In this document: positions 43,401 to 55,323 of the stretch, piece by piece | Numbering within the stretch: position 1 is the first letter of the stretch | How the letters are laid out: every line of letters begins with the position of its first letter | Origin: Alitta virens | Taxonomy: Eukaryota; Annelida; Polychaeta; Phyllodocida; Nereididae | Direction: 5' to 3' | Assembly: GCA_932294295.1 (NCBI GenBank) | Contig: OW028573.1 | Coordinates: forward strand, 61,543,829 to 61,607,828 | DNA: 64,000 bases | The notes under the pieces: generated by a model | What the model saw: only the letters and a program-made list of their open reading frames with translations | Told to the model about the DNA's origin: nothing | Database searches by the model: none | Translations under genes and position numbers: made by a program

Positions 43401-45468
43401 TCAAGCCATGAGTTATAAAGAGAAGAAGTACCAACTGCTCTCAATGAAGCGAGGTACAAGCCCCTTTTATAACTTTTAATTACCAATTTGTATGTTGAAT
43501 GGTTCACACCAAGGTGTACGTATATAATAACGAACGTTTCTTTCAGAGGAGCAAGTTGCTGTTCTCAAGAGAGCTCTCAAAGTTGGAATACGAACAAAGA
43601 GTACTCAGATGCTGAAACAGACCTTGAAACAGATGGAAGACCTGCAAATAGAAGATGATGAGGAACAACTCATTAGCAAAGCCAAGGAAATGCTGCAGTG
43701 GCTCAAAATTAAAGACGGTAGCGTTGTGAAATTCTTACATCATCATTTTGCCAATTAAGCTATGATTGAGGAGAGCAAATATTAAAGTGTTAACTGTTTT
43801 AACAGAATTAACCAAAGCAATGTCCCAACGTGACCGCAAAAGACTGGAGTACCTCCTGGATTCTGTGACAAACAACAATTTGGTCAACAAACTCTCTGTC
43901 GAAGTTGCCGCTGCCAAAAGACTTCTAAAATACCTGAAACGATTGGAACGTCTGAAGCATCTACGTCAACAGCGAATCGATGTGATGAATCTTGATGCTC
44001 CCACCATGGCAGAAATCCGGTCATATTCAAAACCTCCTGTTCCAGTGCATCTGGTCCTCATGGCAACATGTATCCTGTTGGGAGAAGACAGTGATGAACT
44101 GCAGGTCATTTGCTTTTCCGTGACAATGATTTCATTGAAGTTTGGATGAGAAATTTCATGAAATTTTACAAAGCTAACATTTTGTTTCAGGATTGGAGTG
44201 ATGTTAAGAAAATCATCTCACAGTCAGGAAAGATGAGCCTTCAACACCGTGTGTACCATTACAACATGGAGGGTCTCACAATTGAAATGGCAAAAGAGGC
44301 CCAATGTGTCTTGAACAACTTGTCGATGGAAGATATACTTGTGGTCAGCCCTGCTGCTGCAACATTCTACGTCTGGGTAAGCAATTTATTAATGCATCAA
44401 AGTTTATAACATCCAATATTTGCCATGTGCCATAGCAATTAAATAAAAATTATTAAATATGTACAGACGAAGAAGGCTCATTAGCAGCCAATGGGAAATA
44501 CATACTGTTTTATCGTCCAGTTGTCTAATGTCTCAATGCTACTGGTTGTGAAGTTTGGTCAGCTTATATGACCAGCTGCCAGAAGCAGACATGATGAGAT
44601 GATACGCCTTGGAGTCCACACCATGTTACACATTTACCAATTTAACGTCTCATGTGACCGACATCCAGCGGGGATGTGGGTGGCTGCAATAGGGCTAATT
44701 AGGACGAGCAGGGCCCATGGCAATGAGATAAAGGATGAAACAGCCATCCAACTGGGATGTAGCTCAGGAAGAGTGCAGAGCTGGCATTAGCAGATTAGGC
44801 CACCCCAGCTGCTTGTACCAACCAATATACAACATTATGCTTGTGATCTTAATCTGGCTACGATTCTTGCTTAAGGTTTGAACATATTGAAACAGACAAT
44901 TTTAAATGATGCATGTGCAGCCTAATGGTTTAAGTGCTCATCAGTTTAGAAGTTCATTTCAGAAATCCCAAGGCCACCTTATTATGGTCCATTGAAAGAT
45001 ATCTAATAACAATTAAAACCACCCTGCCATCAAGACTACATTTTGTGATTAAAGGTGGTCTTAATGGCGAGGATGTAATGTACTAGCCTCATAAATAGTT
45101 TTTTTTTCTCACAGGCAAAAAGCACAGTCAATGAAGTAGAGATCCGATATGAAAAGGAAGGACTTTCACATACCGACACTAAACCGGCCTCTAAAAACCA
45201 TCACAAAATCCTAAGCATAGTTAATGACTATTTTGCTTCCAAAAGAGGGCATCCTCCAAAAGACGATTTTGACAATATTGACGCAGCTTTTGGTCAGCCT
45301 ACCAAGGAGGCACAAGTTTCTTCACAACCAAAAAATTCAATTTATGACTCAGGCAGAAGACAATCTCAATTTGCAGCATCACCTTCTTTGAGTTCCAAGA
45401 AGGAGAATAGTGATGCTGATCGTTTGGAGCATGTAAAATCAGTGTGGGACACACTGGACGATGAATAG
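40444..45468 (+). CDS. KY/hillarin-like pseudo-transglutaminase with dynein-stalk-like C-terminus, 1109 aa
   Basis: Eight exons join in frame: 40444-40488, 40579-40922, 41407-43267, 43384-43453, 43547-43717, 43806-44104, 44191-44376, 45115-45468 (stop TAG). The N-terminus MGCGNCFGRK has Gly2 for N-myristoylation and Cys3/Cys6 for palmitoylation, so membrane attachment is likely. Residues ~35-180 are the transglutaminase-like core of kyphoscoliosis peptidase/hillarin, ending WNAVYVCGEWRFVDVHW. The catalytic Cys position reads Leu118 (KANLINHANFF) and the His position Ala161; only Asp176 remains. Residues ~215-700 contain KY-type Ig-like repeats. A Ser/Gln/Thr-rich linker and a helical stretch follow. 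Residues ~891-1000 (DAPTMAEIRSYSKPPVPVHL...CILLGED...DWSDVKKIIS...VWAKS) resemble the dynein heavy-chain stalk/microtubule-binding region. Likely a cytoskeletal scaffold rather than a peptidase. Confidence 0.85.
40943..40990. repeat. (GATAA)n microsatellite in intron 2
   Basis: Short runs of GATAA/AGATAAG in the intron between exons 2 and 3. Confidence 0.7.
41090..41180. repeat. Twofold ~42-bp direct repeat in intron 2
   Basis: GTGCAATACTACATAATATG-GCCAGC is repeated as GTGCAATACTACAAAATATG-GCCAGC. Confidence 0.7.
44530..44800 (-). mobile_element. Composite repeat in intron 7 including a SINE body
   Basis: 44530-44640 matches the dispersed repeat at 25865-25985. 44670-44760 matches the SINE body (GGATGGCTGTTTCATCC on the minus strand), both within the intron between exons 7 and 8 of the KY-like gene. 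A short A-box-like TAGCTCAGGAAGAGTGC follows at 44760. Confidence 0.55.
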
Positions 45469-45829
45469 AGAAGCATATTCCAAGATAATCAACTTTTCAT
45501 GAAAACAACGAAATTGTTGGCTTCAGAATGCCCATCGAAAGTAAAAAATACTGTCATTTGTTAAATTTTATTGTATAAAGAAAATAAGAACAGATATATT
45601 CAATATCATCAATGAAAAGTTGTGGTCAATGGGATGATATCACATCTACTGTTTTAAAAAACAGCTATAAATATTACCTAAAACCTTCGACTCATATTTG
45701 CAATTTATCGTTAATTCAAGGTATATATCTAACCTTCTCCGATTGATGCGATCTAATAAATTATATAATTAATTTTCTGTTCCAAATATAAATCAACAGA
45801 TAGTGATAAAAGCATTAGATTGGTCAAGA

Positions 45830-46710
45830 GGCCATTAATCAAGTCAGATCTATAAAACTTTTAGGGATCATTCTTGATAATAAACTACACTGGGATAAAC
45901 ATATTGATAAAGGTAAAATGTCTCGCAGTATTGGAATTATTTGTAGAGCTAAAACAATTACTAAATATCAATACTTTAATCACACTATATTACAGTTTTA
46001 TATTTCCTTATATCAATTACTGCTTAAATGTTTGGGGTTCAACTCATACTATATTATTAATGCCTACTCTTAAATTGCTAAAAAAAAAAAAGGTGTTACG
46101 TATTATTAAATCTTTCTGAATCTATTTTTCAAGAATTTAGGATACTAGATGTCTACAAATAATATACTTTAAATGTTGGTCTATTTATGTTTAACTTCAC
46201 CGAGTGTAACCTACCATGTATTTTTGACCACTTCTTTGATTTCTTCCTTAATGATAATAATTATAATACCAGATAACATAATAAACTGCTCTGTCCTTTA
46301 TTTCATTTTTCTTTTGGTCATAATGGTGTAAAATTTTGGAATAATTTTTACAACAAAATTAATATTAATTGCTCTTTGCATTGTTTTAAAAAAAGGTTGA
46401 AACAATCTCTACTATTATATCACTTTAGTTTACAACAATAATTTTAATTGCATTGTAGCAGTATATCCACCAATTTATTATTATTTTTTCTTCTGTATAT
46501 ATAGCAAAGTTTTTAATTTTACTTAAATGTTTGTGTTAGTGTTACCTTTTGATTCCACTGAATGTATTAGTTTTAATTAATACACGCCAATGTGCCTTAT
46601 GGCATCTGTTTCCTTCTTTATGTTCAGTATACTTGTATGTCTACCTTATATATAGATGTTTGCATTTTTGTACTACTGTTCATAAGATAAAATAAAGTTT
46701 CAAGAAAAAG
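45830..46710 (+). pseudogene. Non-LTR retrotransposon remnant (RT C-terminal region)
   Basis: Across two or more frames: IKLLGIILDNKLHWDKHID, then SRSIGIICRAKTIT, then TLITLYYSFIFPYINYCLNVWG and LLKKKKVLRII. These match the thumb region after the reverse transcriptase in CR1/L2/Rex-type LINEs (FLGVxID..L.W..HI ... YYSLIYPYL.YC...WG). Frameshifts lie near 45930 and 46085. The 3' end is probably at the ATAAGATAAAATAAAG near 46685-46700. Located just downstream of the KY-like gene. Confidence 0.7.
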
Positions 46711-49388
46711 TCTACAACTACATTTACTACATCCAGATTATTGGTAACGCCCTGGACAACTCAAAAGTATTTATAATTTGTCAAGAGCTACCAGTTTGTA
46801 CCATCCAAAAGCAGACATAATTGAAATGACAATTTAATTTTGATGTGACAGCAAAAACTCAATCATGAATTCTACTTGCGATGATCCAATGGAACCAACC
46901 ACATCCTTCATCATGGAATAGTGTTTAAATAAAGACAAAACAATCCTCCAAGGATATTTAATGAAACTATATTTCGCACAGCACATTAGAAATCAAAAAA
47001 AAAATTTTTTTTAAAGTGAATTATCAAATCTGCAGTTGATATGTACTACAATGTGATACCTTTTTGGTCAGTACCAGTTGTGATCATAGTTAGTTTCATT
47101 AAAAACGGCTTCTCAATTGAACATAGAAAAAGCCAGACAACTTTTGCTATACCACACTACCTGCCGCTGACCTGAACGGTCTGGCTATAGCTGGCTACTC
47201 AAAGCCGTATCGTACATGCAGGAATGATTCAGCACCATATCAGATAAATTTCATACATTTACCAAGGTTTATATTTTTTGGCATAAGCAGACTTTATGCC
47301 AGGAGTAGACAGCTGGCCTTAGCCAGTTATAGCTACATCCAGGAATAGGTTGCTACAGCTGTCTAGAGTTGACCATATTTAAGAAACTAATTGAAGTTGA
47401 CTTCCTGTTGACTACCCAAAATTAGCTGTTGCAGCTGACTTAAATGAACATTTGAATGAACATTGCATAACGATTTTGATCATTTTAAATTGCATGTGGT
47501 CTGAAGTTCATCAGCTCCTACATCAGATATACTTTGGACTTTATTCCCCAATTGCAGCTATATCACTGAAATAGCGGGTGATACGGGCTGGTGATATGCA
47601 TTTCATATCACACAGAATAACGTTCATGCATTGCCCAAAGAAGGAAGCTCATGAAGTTGCAATGCCCATATATGGAAGAAACGTGTACGGTCGAAAAACC
47701 GCCCTTGCGACTACAGTTTGTCCGATAGATTGATAACAATCTCATATTATAGTTATAACTTATCTATGTAACAAAGTTAAAATTTGGAAATCGGAAAATA
47801 ATTGACTGAGTTATGCAGAAAATGAATCGCGAGTCGAAGACGATCATGACGCTGGTGACGCTGCATTCAGCTTGTTCTCATTCGAAATATAGACAGGATT
47901 CATGAACATTTTATGAAATGACTTTGTCAACTTTCATCCGATTTTAAAAATGTTAAGTTCCAAATAGCTGAAATTAATGGGAAATAAAAGGAAAACCACA
48001 TCTCGTCACTGCTCTATTCGACAGATCAGGGACTCGTGTGGTTTTCCTATTATATTACAGAAACAACCTTGTAACTCTTTGACAATTACCTTTTTTTCAA
48101 TTTTTGGAGGGCAGTGTATATGACTCTTATATATAACGAAGGCGTCGCTTACAGTATTACAACAGCTTTCAGTAATTTGCATTCTAGTAATCGGTTTCTA
48201 GGCCTGTTTCAACATTGTTTTCAAATTATATATAAATGCTACATCTCGTCAATTAAGTTGTTACTGTTGTTATTGATTACCTTGCAAACGGTCTCCAAAT
48301 GCAGGACCAAGAACAGACTGTTAAACTACAGCCTTGTCTGAAAGACATTCCTAAAAAGTTCACTGTTTCGTCAGTGGCACTCTTGGTCCACGCAAGAATT
48401 GTGACAAACAATAATACAAAAGACATCTACTCAGACCACACCCAAATCAAACTTTATCAAAAGGCCATAGGCCTATATCATGAGTGGAATCACTGGGCAT
48501 ACTTTACAAATGTCAATATAATCATTTTTAATCTTCATGAACTGGCCACCCCACCCATTCATCAAAGATATCCAAAAGTCAACTGACTTAATTTTTTGCT
48601 TGAACAAATACGTTCATCATTTCATGAATTTGCACAATGCCTGTTGAAATGGGAAGAAATATCAAAACAATATCAAAACAGATTGACGCATAGAGCATGA
48701 TTCATTTCATTAATTTTACTAATGAACCTTACTGATGAAGCAGAGTGCAATCAAATTGAATGATTGCTATAAAAACCCACTAAGAAGCTCATCAGTTACA
48801 TTACTCTGACATCAGATGATGCTGAGAGAGCTAACTCTTAGGTAAGTTATCTATTTTAGTCACTATAATAATTTCAGAAATTAATGTATAATTTTTATTT
48901 CATTGTTATTTTTTACTTCATCAAGCTTTTTGATAACTAAGGCTATTCCCACCATCAGTATAATCCCCAACAGTTCATGAGCAATGGACAATTCCAGGCC
49001 AAGATCAAGATGCTGTCTTTATATATTATTAATATTTCAATCTTCCCTGTCTTTATTATTGTTTATCATGATAGCAGACAGCTCGAGAAAAATCATGTTG
49101 CAAAAAAACATACATAAGGTGTTATTACTGAGTTGTGTCATCTTAAGTAATTTTACTTATAAGATCGCTGTCCATATATTGCACTGTTCCATGTTTTGTA
49201 TGACAAAATATGAGCAAAGCATATACGTTCTGATATAAATGTGTGTATGTGATAACATTTTCCTTGAGCAGTCGAATTTTAATCACGATTTTGTACACCT
49301 TTCCATTGTAGATACTGCATCAAATGATTTTGCGCATAATTAATTTTCAAAAAATATCATTAATTTACACCATAAATTATATTTAAAT
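46711..49388. other. Intergenic DNA between the LINE remnant and the GPCR gene
   Basis: AT-rich. A small hairpin pair GGAAAACCACA/TGTGGTTTTCC lies at 47991-48047. The 95-codon frame at 48299-48586 has no recognisable domain. Non-coding 5' exons of the GPCR could lie here but cannot be placed. Confidence 0.4.
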
Positions 49389-51462
49389 ATGAATTTATCA
49401 AGTGAGGACACGACCACATTCACTGTGATAAGTGACATAGAGGAGGACTCCGCACCTGACCTCGTTGAATATTTCGAAGATATAAATCTTGGAAAATTAA
49501 GAGCAAGCATACTGTTACGCACTTCTACAACTTATATATACCTTATTCTTGGCACATTTTTTAATATAATATCAATGATGGTATTCAGCAGAAAATCACT
49601 AAAAGCAACTTTGTCAGCCAAACTATTCAGACTTTTGGCTCTAATGGACCTCATCTTTATTTTGATTGCCAGTGTAAGTCCCATAGCTGAGGACATTAAA
49701 GGAGGACCAATAACAAGTACTACCTTATGTCACGTAATTTTCATAGTATCTAACGTTGCTAAAAATATGTCCTCATGTATCCTTTCCCTTGTTACCGTGG
49801 AACGTTTCATCGCAGTAATGTTTCCACATACAGCGAAGATAATTTGTAAACCTCGCCGAATGTATGTAGTAATATTTGTTGCATTTTGGATCAATTTGGC
49901 CATAAGTATTGCAGGTGGTTGGCATTTTATTGTCCTTATTCTTGCTACTAGAGGCAGAGAGTATCAGTATGGTATATGTGTTAATGGATCTCGCACCATT
50001 CCTAAACTTGAACATTTTCAAGACAAAATCTGGCCCTGGTTGGATTATCTCATGTATTTGATAATACCTGTATTGATAATGTTTCCCTTGGATATTGGTA
50101 TCATCATTACCCTTATCAAAGCCAACAGGAGGCGCTCCAGTCTGGCTGGAAATACACCAGGTGGCAGCTCAAGGGCTTCAACCAACGTCACCAGCATGAC
50201 TGGGATGCTCCTGAGCGTCTGCTTTGCATTCTTTGTGTTTGCTACACCTGATGCTATAGCATTCATGGATCCTAAGGTGGTAAGATAGAAGCACTTACAT
50301 TCCAACTGTTTGACAATTTAATTTAAATTACACGTTCTTATCATTTCTCAAATATTCCAGGGTTCCGTTCTGCCTACGTCAAAACAAAATATTGAGTCTC
50401 GAGTCTAATAGCTATTCGATTTTTGTTTAACTGTCAAATCACCTCATGGCTTATAAACAGATTAATATCCAGACCACATTAGGTTACTTGGTGCAAATGT
50501 AATAGAATGTAAATCATTTTTTATGCTCGGAAAATGGTGAAAGATACCAATAGAATAGTGTTGTTAAATTTGTTTCCCAGTTGTATCATTATCACTTGAG
50601 GTTTTAGAACAATTGCTGCTCCAAAGCTGTCCAAGAGACCTAATAATGTACTAAATTAACCAATTTCTCTGATAGTCCATATGCTGGCTTATGCGACTGA
50701 AGGGCTAACCATGAAATTACAGAATAATTAGATGTTCATGTGCTGAGTTTACGCAATTCTTGTTCTGACAAGCAGGTAACTCAGAAAAATAGCCTAAACT
50801 AAAAAAAATATGAATCCATTTCCCTTGTATTTTTAAGAGAAGATTTCTTTAGACAATACACACCCTATCAACTACATACTTTAACCAATTATATTTGCTG
50901 AACTAGGTAAACTAGCAAAAAATGTCCATAATTAGGTCGCTTGGCTAAGGTGACAACAGCTACTGTTTAAATACCTCTTATTAAACTAATTAGATTCACT
51001 ATTTGAAATGCAATGTTGCATATGCCTCTACTTTTTGGTGAGGCTTTCCATATCAGTTTCTGTCTATATCAGTTACTTATTTTAGCTTTTAATTGTTTTA
51101 ATTTTGCTTTATCTGTGTGCTCGGTGACCAACCTTAGTACTGACGTTTTGATGTTATTTTTTCTCCGAGGGTAAATAACATTTATTCTTATTTTTGTGAA
51201 TAGAACATGGCACCTTTACCAGTTATACAATACCTTATGATCTCATTTTCAGTTCAGTGATCCCCCAGGTGATTCCGAAATCTGGCAAACAGTAGCCATA
51301 GTGTGTCTCCTGAACAACCACTCTTTCAATTTGGTCTTTTATTGCCTGACAGGCAGGAAATTTCGCAGGGAAACTTGGGACATGTTGACATCTCGTTGCA
51401 AAAAACAAAACAGTGCATCAAATGACACTGTCATGACATCAGTTTCAAAAGTGGAAACGTAA
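49389..51462 (+). CDS. Rhodopsin-family G-protein-coupled receptor, 366 aa, two exons
   Basis: Exon 1 is 49389-50279 and exon 2 is 51253-51462 (stop TAA), joined in phase 0. An acidic extracellular N-terminus precedes seven hydrophobic segments: TM1 near 45-65 (TYIYLILGTFFNIISMMVF), TM2 with RLLALMDLIFILIAS, TM3 ending SLVTVERFIAV (an ERF version of DRY), TM4, TM5 (YLMYLIIPVLIMFPLDI), TM6 (GMLLSVCFAFFVFATPDAI) and TM7 in exon 2 (VCLLNNHSFNLVFYCLTGRKFR, with FNLVFY in place of NPxxY). A Cys in TLCHV and one in YGICVNG can form the usual disulphide. The NHSxNxxxYCLTGRKFR tail is typical of invertebrate neuropeptide-receptor-like orphans. The ligand is unknown. Alternative exon 1 end at 50276 cannot be excluded. 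Confidence 0.87.
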
Positions 51463-53050
51463 ATAAGTCTTGCAACACCGAAAAATATAAGCTGAGAAAA
51501 TTCAGTAAATTTAATAGATGACCAAGTACGGCCAGTATGGGCTTGTTAAAGGCTTGGGAACAGTTTCTTTTTCATTAATAGTATAGTCTTACAAAGTGAC
51601 AGACTTTTATCATGTTAATAATATAATCTAAATAAACTAATATGACATTCATTTAAGCAGTGATGCAGAATTGCATCTTCTGTTACCTAATTTTTTTCTA
51701 CGTCCATATAATCAATAAATGCATCTTCATAAACATATACTGTTGGCATTGTCTATGTGATGTTTGAAGCCTCATGGTTTTGTGTGGTGAAATTCTGGCT
51801 CCTTGCACTGGGATATAATACTGAGGTCATGTACATAACATGCACGTCATTGGAGTTAAGGTGAACAAATTTCACCAGAGAATGAGAAATAGCAGAAGAG
51901 TTTGGAAAGCAGTACTATACATGCACATTCTGGTTCCGTATTGGCTGCCAAAATGTTTCTCCAACACTTAATGAAGACGAGGATGACAAAAAAAATCATT
52001 TAAAATTGCAATGAATTGAGGTTGCAAAAGTTTATTTAACAGAACTTCAGAACTTTATTCATCACCATCATTAACATGTCATCATTATCTTTAACATTAT
52101 CATCAAGAGAAAAACACAAAAGGAGGGGAGGTAACATGGTGATGGGCCCCATCTTGACATCATAATTATCGCTTTTGAGGAGTCCTAATTAACACTAATA
52201 ATTTGGAGACCCTTCACTCCTCCATATTTTTTATATATCACAGTAACATGACGGCGATGAATAATAACCGGATATTTAGATAAAGAAGACAATATTTACT
52301 AAGTTAGAATGCAGTTTTCTCAAAACAAACCTCGTTCCATTCAAGTATACACTTGTATAGAAAAGTTTCTAACAAATCTGGCCTGCTTTTTAAAACATAT
52401 CCATTGCATGCAATCCAGACAATAAACAGACATGCAATTTGGGTTCTGTCGATCTTGAAATATCAATATTTACTGATCGCACTTACACCGGCAATGGTTT
52501 TTTTTTAGCTTGATAAGGTAAAATGTATGTCTGCTTTGTAAAATTAACTTTCCAGCAAACAGCAGAAGAATGCAATGATTTTGAATGATATTACACAACC
52601 AGATATATGTACGTGTTACAGGCAAAAATAGATTTCTTTGAACACAGCCATTTTAACAAATTATTACATGGATGAGGCAAATAAATGCATTATGTACATG
52701 AAGAATAGAAAGAAACATATTTGCATGGTTTTACGCTTTCCAAAGCATTCAATTCAATGTTTCTGAACGTTAATTCCAAGACACATGACACGAATGTGTT
52801 CCCTTTTAGTTCAGTCTCAGCTGTAGTTAAGGACAAATGAAAGAAATAGGTGAGCAAGACAATTTTACCAATATAGTAACCATAGCTGTACCCAATCTTC
52901 AAAAAGCATCTAAAATGAAGATTTTCCATATATATTCATCCAAATCTTAGAGTGTTACTTTTTATTCTGTGTTATAACTGTAGCCACAAAGGCCTATCAA
53001 CTGGGTAGAAGCCCTCTGAGGACACGATGTTGAAACATCCTAAAAAAATG
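51463..53050. other. Intergenic DNA downstream of the GPCR
   Basis: No gene, RNA or repeat recognised apart from short simple tracts. Confidence 0.4.
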
Positions 53051-53056
53051 TTCTAA

Positions 53057-53760
53057 AGACCCCATCTCACATAGCCGGTTTTGCCGTAGTGAACCCGTAG
53101 TATTACGTAACGGTTATGCAACGCGCTACCCGTCTCAAACCTGATGGCTACCCACCGATACCCGTCGAGTGACTCCTGGGACTCGTGGCCAAGCCGGGAG
53201 TTTCGCAGCCAGTAGCCGGGTATGCCATGCGTACATGGCATACCCGTGGCAAACTCCCGGGTGTCCAAAAACCATCAAAAGTCAGCGGATTACCCAATCC
53301 AGTCTTTATTTGACGAAAATCGGACTAATATTAGGGGAGCAGCAGCCTTTTAAAGTATATACAACCCCCCTCCACTGCTGCATGTACAAAATATCATTCG
53401 CCGGGTTCTACGGGCGACTCACCGACTTTCCCGGCGCTGTCGTAGCTACCTTGCTTTAAACTTCTTCTGAAAATAAGAACCCGGCGAGTCTATCGTACAA
53501 CCCTGCGAGTCACTCCTGGAAGCCATCGAGACTCTCGAGGAATTTCGTCCACTAATTGGCCATACCCGCCGAGTCACCCTTAGAACCCGTCGAGTCACCC
53601 GTAGAACTCGTCGAGTCACCCGTAGTCACCTGTCGGATGATGCCCCGCCCCTTTTTGCTGCCAGAATCCGTCGCCAACCTGGCGAAAAAGCCTCTTGCAA
53701 TAACCGTTATGTAATACTATGGGTTCACTACGGCAAAACCGGCTATGTGAGACCTAGGCT
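53057..53760. mobile_element. Harbinger MITE, 704 bp, TSD TAA
   Basis: Starts AGACCCCATCTCACATAGCC and ends GGCTATGTGAGACCTAGGCT, flanked by TAA at 53054-53056 and 53761-53763. It contains one inverted half of the GCTGCTGCTCCCC module (53313-53362) and short arrays of CCGTCGAGTCACCCGTAGAA-type units. Confidence 0.88.
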
Positions 53761-53763
53761 TAA

Positions 53764-55320
53764 GAACCAACACGATGGACTATATATGACAGACTATAAA
53801 GTTGAGATCTGCAGTTTACTGAAGCATTAGCTAAGGCAGTGAGATGGAGGAAACAATTGGTAAATTGGGAGGCATTAATGGACAAGATACCCACACAGAG
53901 GGACAAGCATCGAGTACCAGAAATATTGCAATTAAGATAAAAAATTAACTATAGGCAGTAGGTAGAAGTTTATGTAGAAACTACGAGAAGATGATAGCCA
54001 CAGAAGCCATGAGTTAACTATTCATTGAATATATTTAAATAGGGATGGCTCAATCAGCAGATGCTGTTTTCATTGAGGCCAAGAGACCTAGGACATTATA
54101 GGCATACACCAGAAATCATTTCACTTTAAAGTTGAGACTAGATAAGCACTGGCACCTAAGTGTTACTGGTCGCATCAAAATGGAAGAGAAGAAATTACAA
54201 TGCCAGTAAAATTAATGCTTGTACCTGCACCTAAAGTCTTCCACTCCATCATGATTCAGTTATTTATGTTAATAGGAATTTCCAAAGAGCTGGAGTTAAC
54301 AATTGAAACTATGCATATTTACAGACCAGAGGTCTGCCTCATCTCTAAGTTTAACAAAATGTATTCATCCTCTGACAGATGAAATTCACATCCATCCTGT
54401 ATCATATGGATTTCATATTGAGACTAATGTTTGCCTTAACCATTAGGTCATCAACTAATAAATTGTGAATGGATTCCTGACTCACTATGCCATCACAAAA
54501 TATGACCCAATCAAATCAATAAATATTGCATGTTTCTTTGGATGACATTCACATGCTGTAAAGCAGAGCATTTTCATATTCAAATGATGTCAACAATAAG
54601 ACCAGAACTCCATATGTGCCTCAATTCCCACCAAGCATTAAACACAACACTGTATCATTTATATCCACATGCATAAAAAACCATCAATAAATTAAAGAAA
54701 CAATTTTGTTTTATACAAATATTTAATACCAAAAAAATTCATTACTAATGGCACATTGACAAGAAGTCAAAACTATGTACAACAACCTGGCAACAAATCG
54801 GCAACAATTAAAAACTAAATTGTGGATTTCTAAGGTATGACCACCTGTGTATGATTATCACAAGCTTGTACCAGAGCAAACGCATTGCATGTGAGGAAAG
54901 AAACACTGCTACTTTGAATCATAAAATGTCAACTACTAAGACAAGAACGAGTGCTTCATTTTATCGTATAAGTTTCAAAAAGTTAAATTTATACAAGATT
55001 TAGTAATGGTACAGTATCTGTATAAATATCTTGTTAATCGAAAGCCTAATACATGCACTTAATATTACAATTTTTGGTCATGTAGGACAAAGTCATCAGA
55101 GAGAAAGCAAAGCAGAGTATTAGTTCTTTCGTATGATTTGATGAAGTAAAAAACATTGCACAACAAATAACACTAAAGACTAGATATAAGTAAGATATTG
55201 TGACACACTTCAAGCATGATACTGTGATAAAAATCACCTTTTGCTGAAATTTTCCAAGGTTACCTACTTTACAAATTATCACATTTTGAAATAGATCACA
55301 AAGCAATGATCAAGTTGTTG
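53764..55320. other. Intergenic DNA downstream of the RRM gene
   Basis: No gene recognised. Confidence 0.4.
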
Positions 55321-55323
55321 ATG

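Noticed and set aside
45874..46119. 81-codon ORF as a host gene
   Set aside because: It encodes a broken piece of a non-LTR retrotransposon RT C-terminal region (YYSFIFPYINYCLNVWG).
48299..48586. 95-codon ORF upstream of the GPCR
   Set aside because: No domain or splice context; composition is like the surrounding intergenic DNA.
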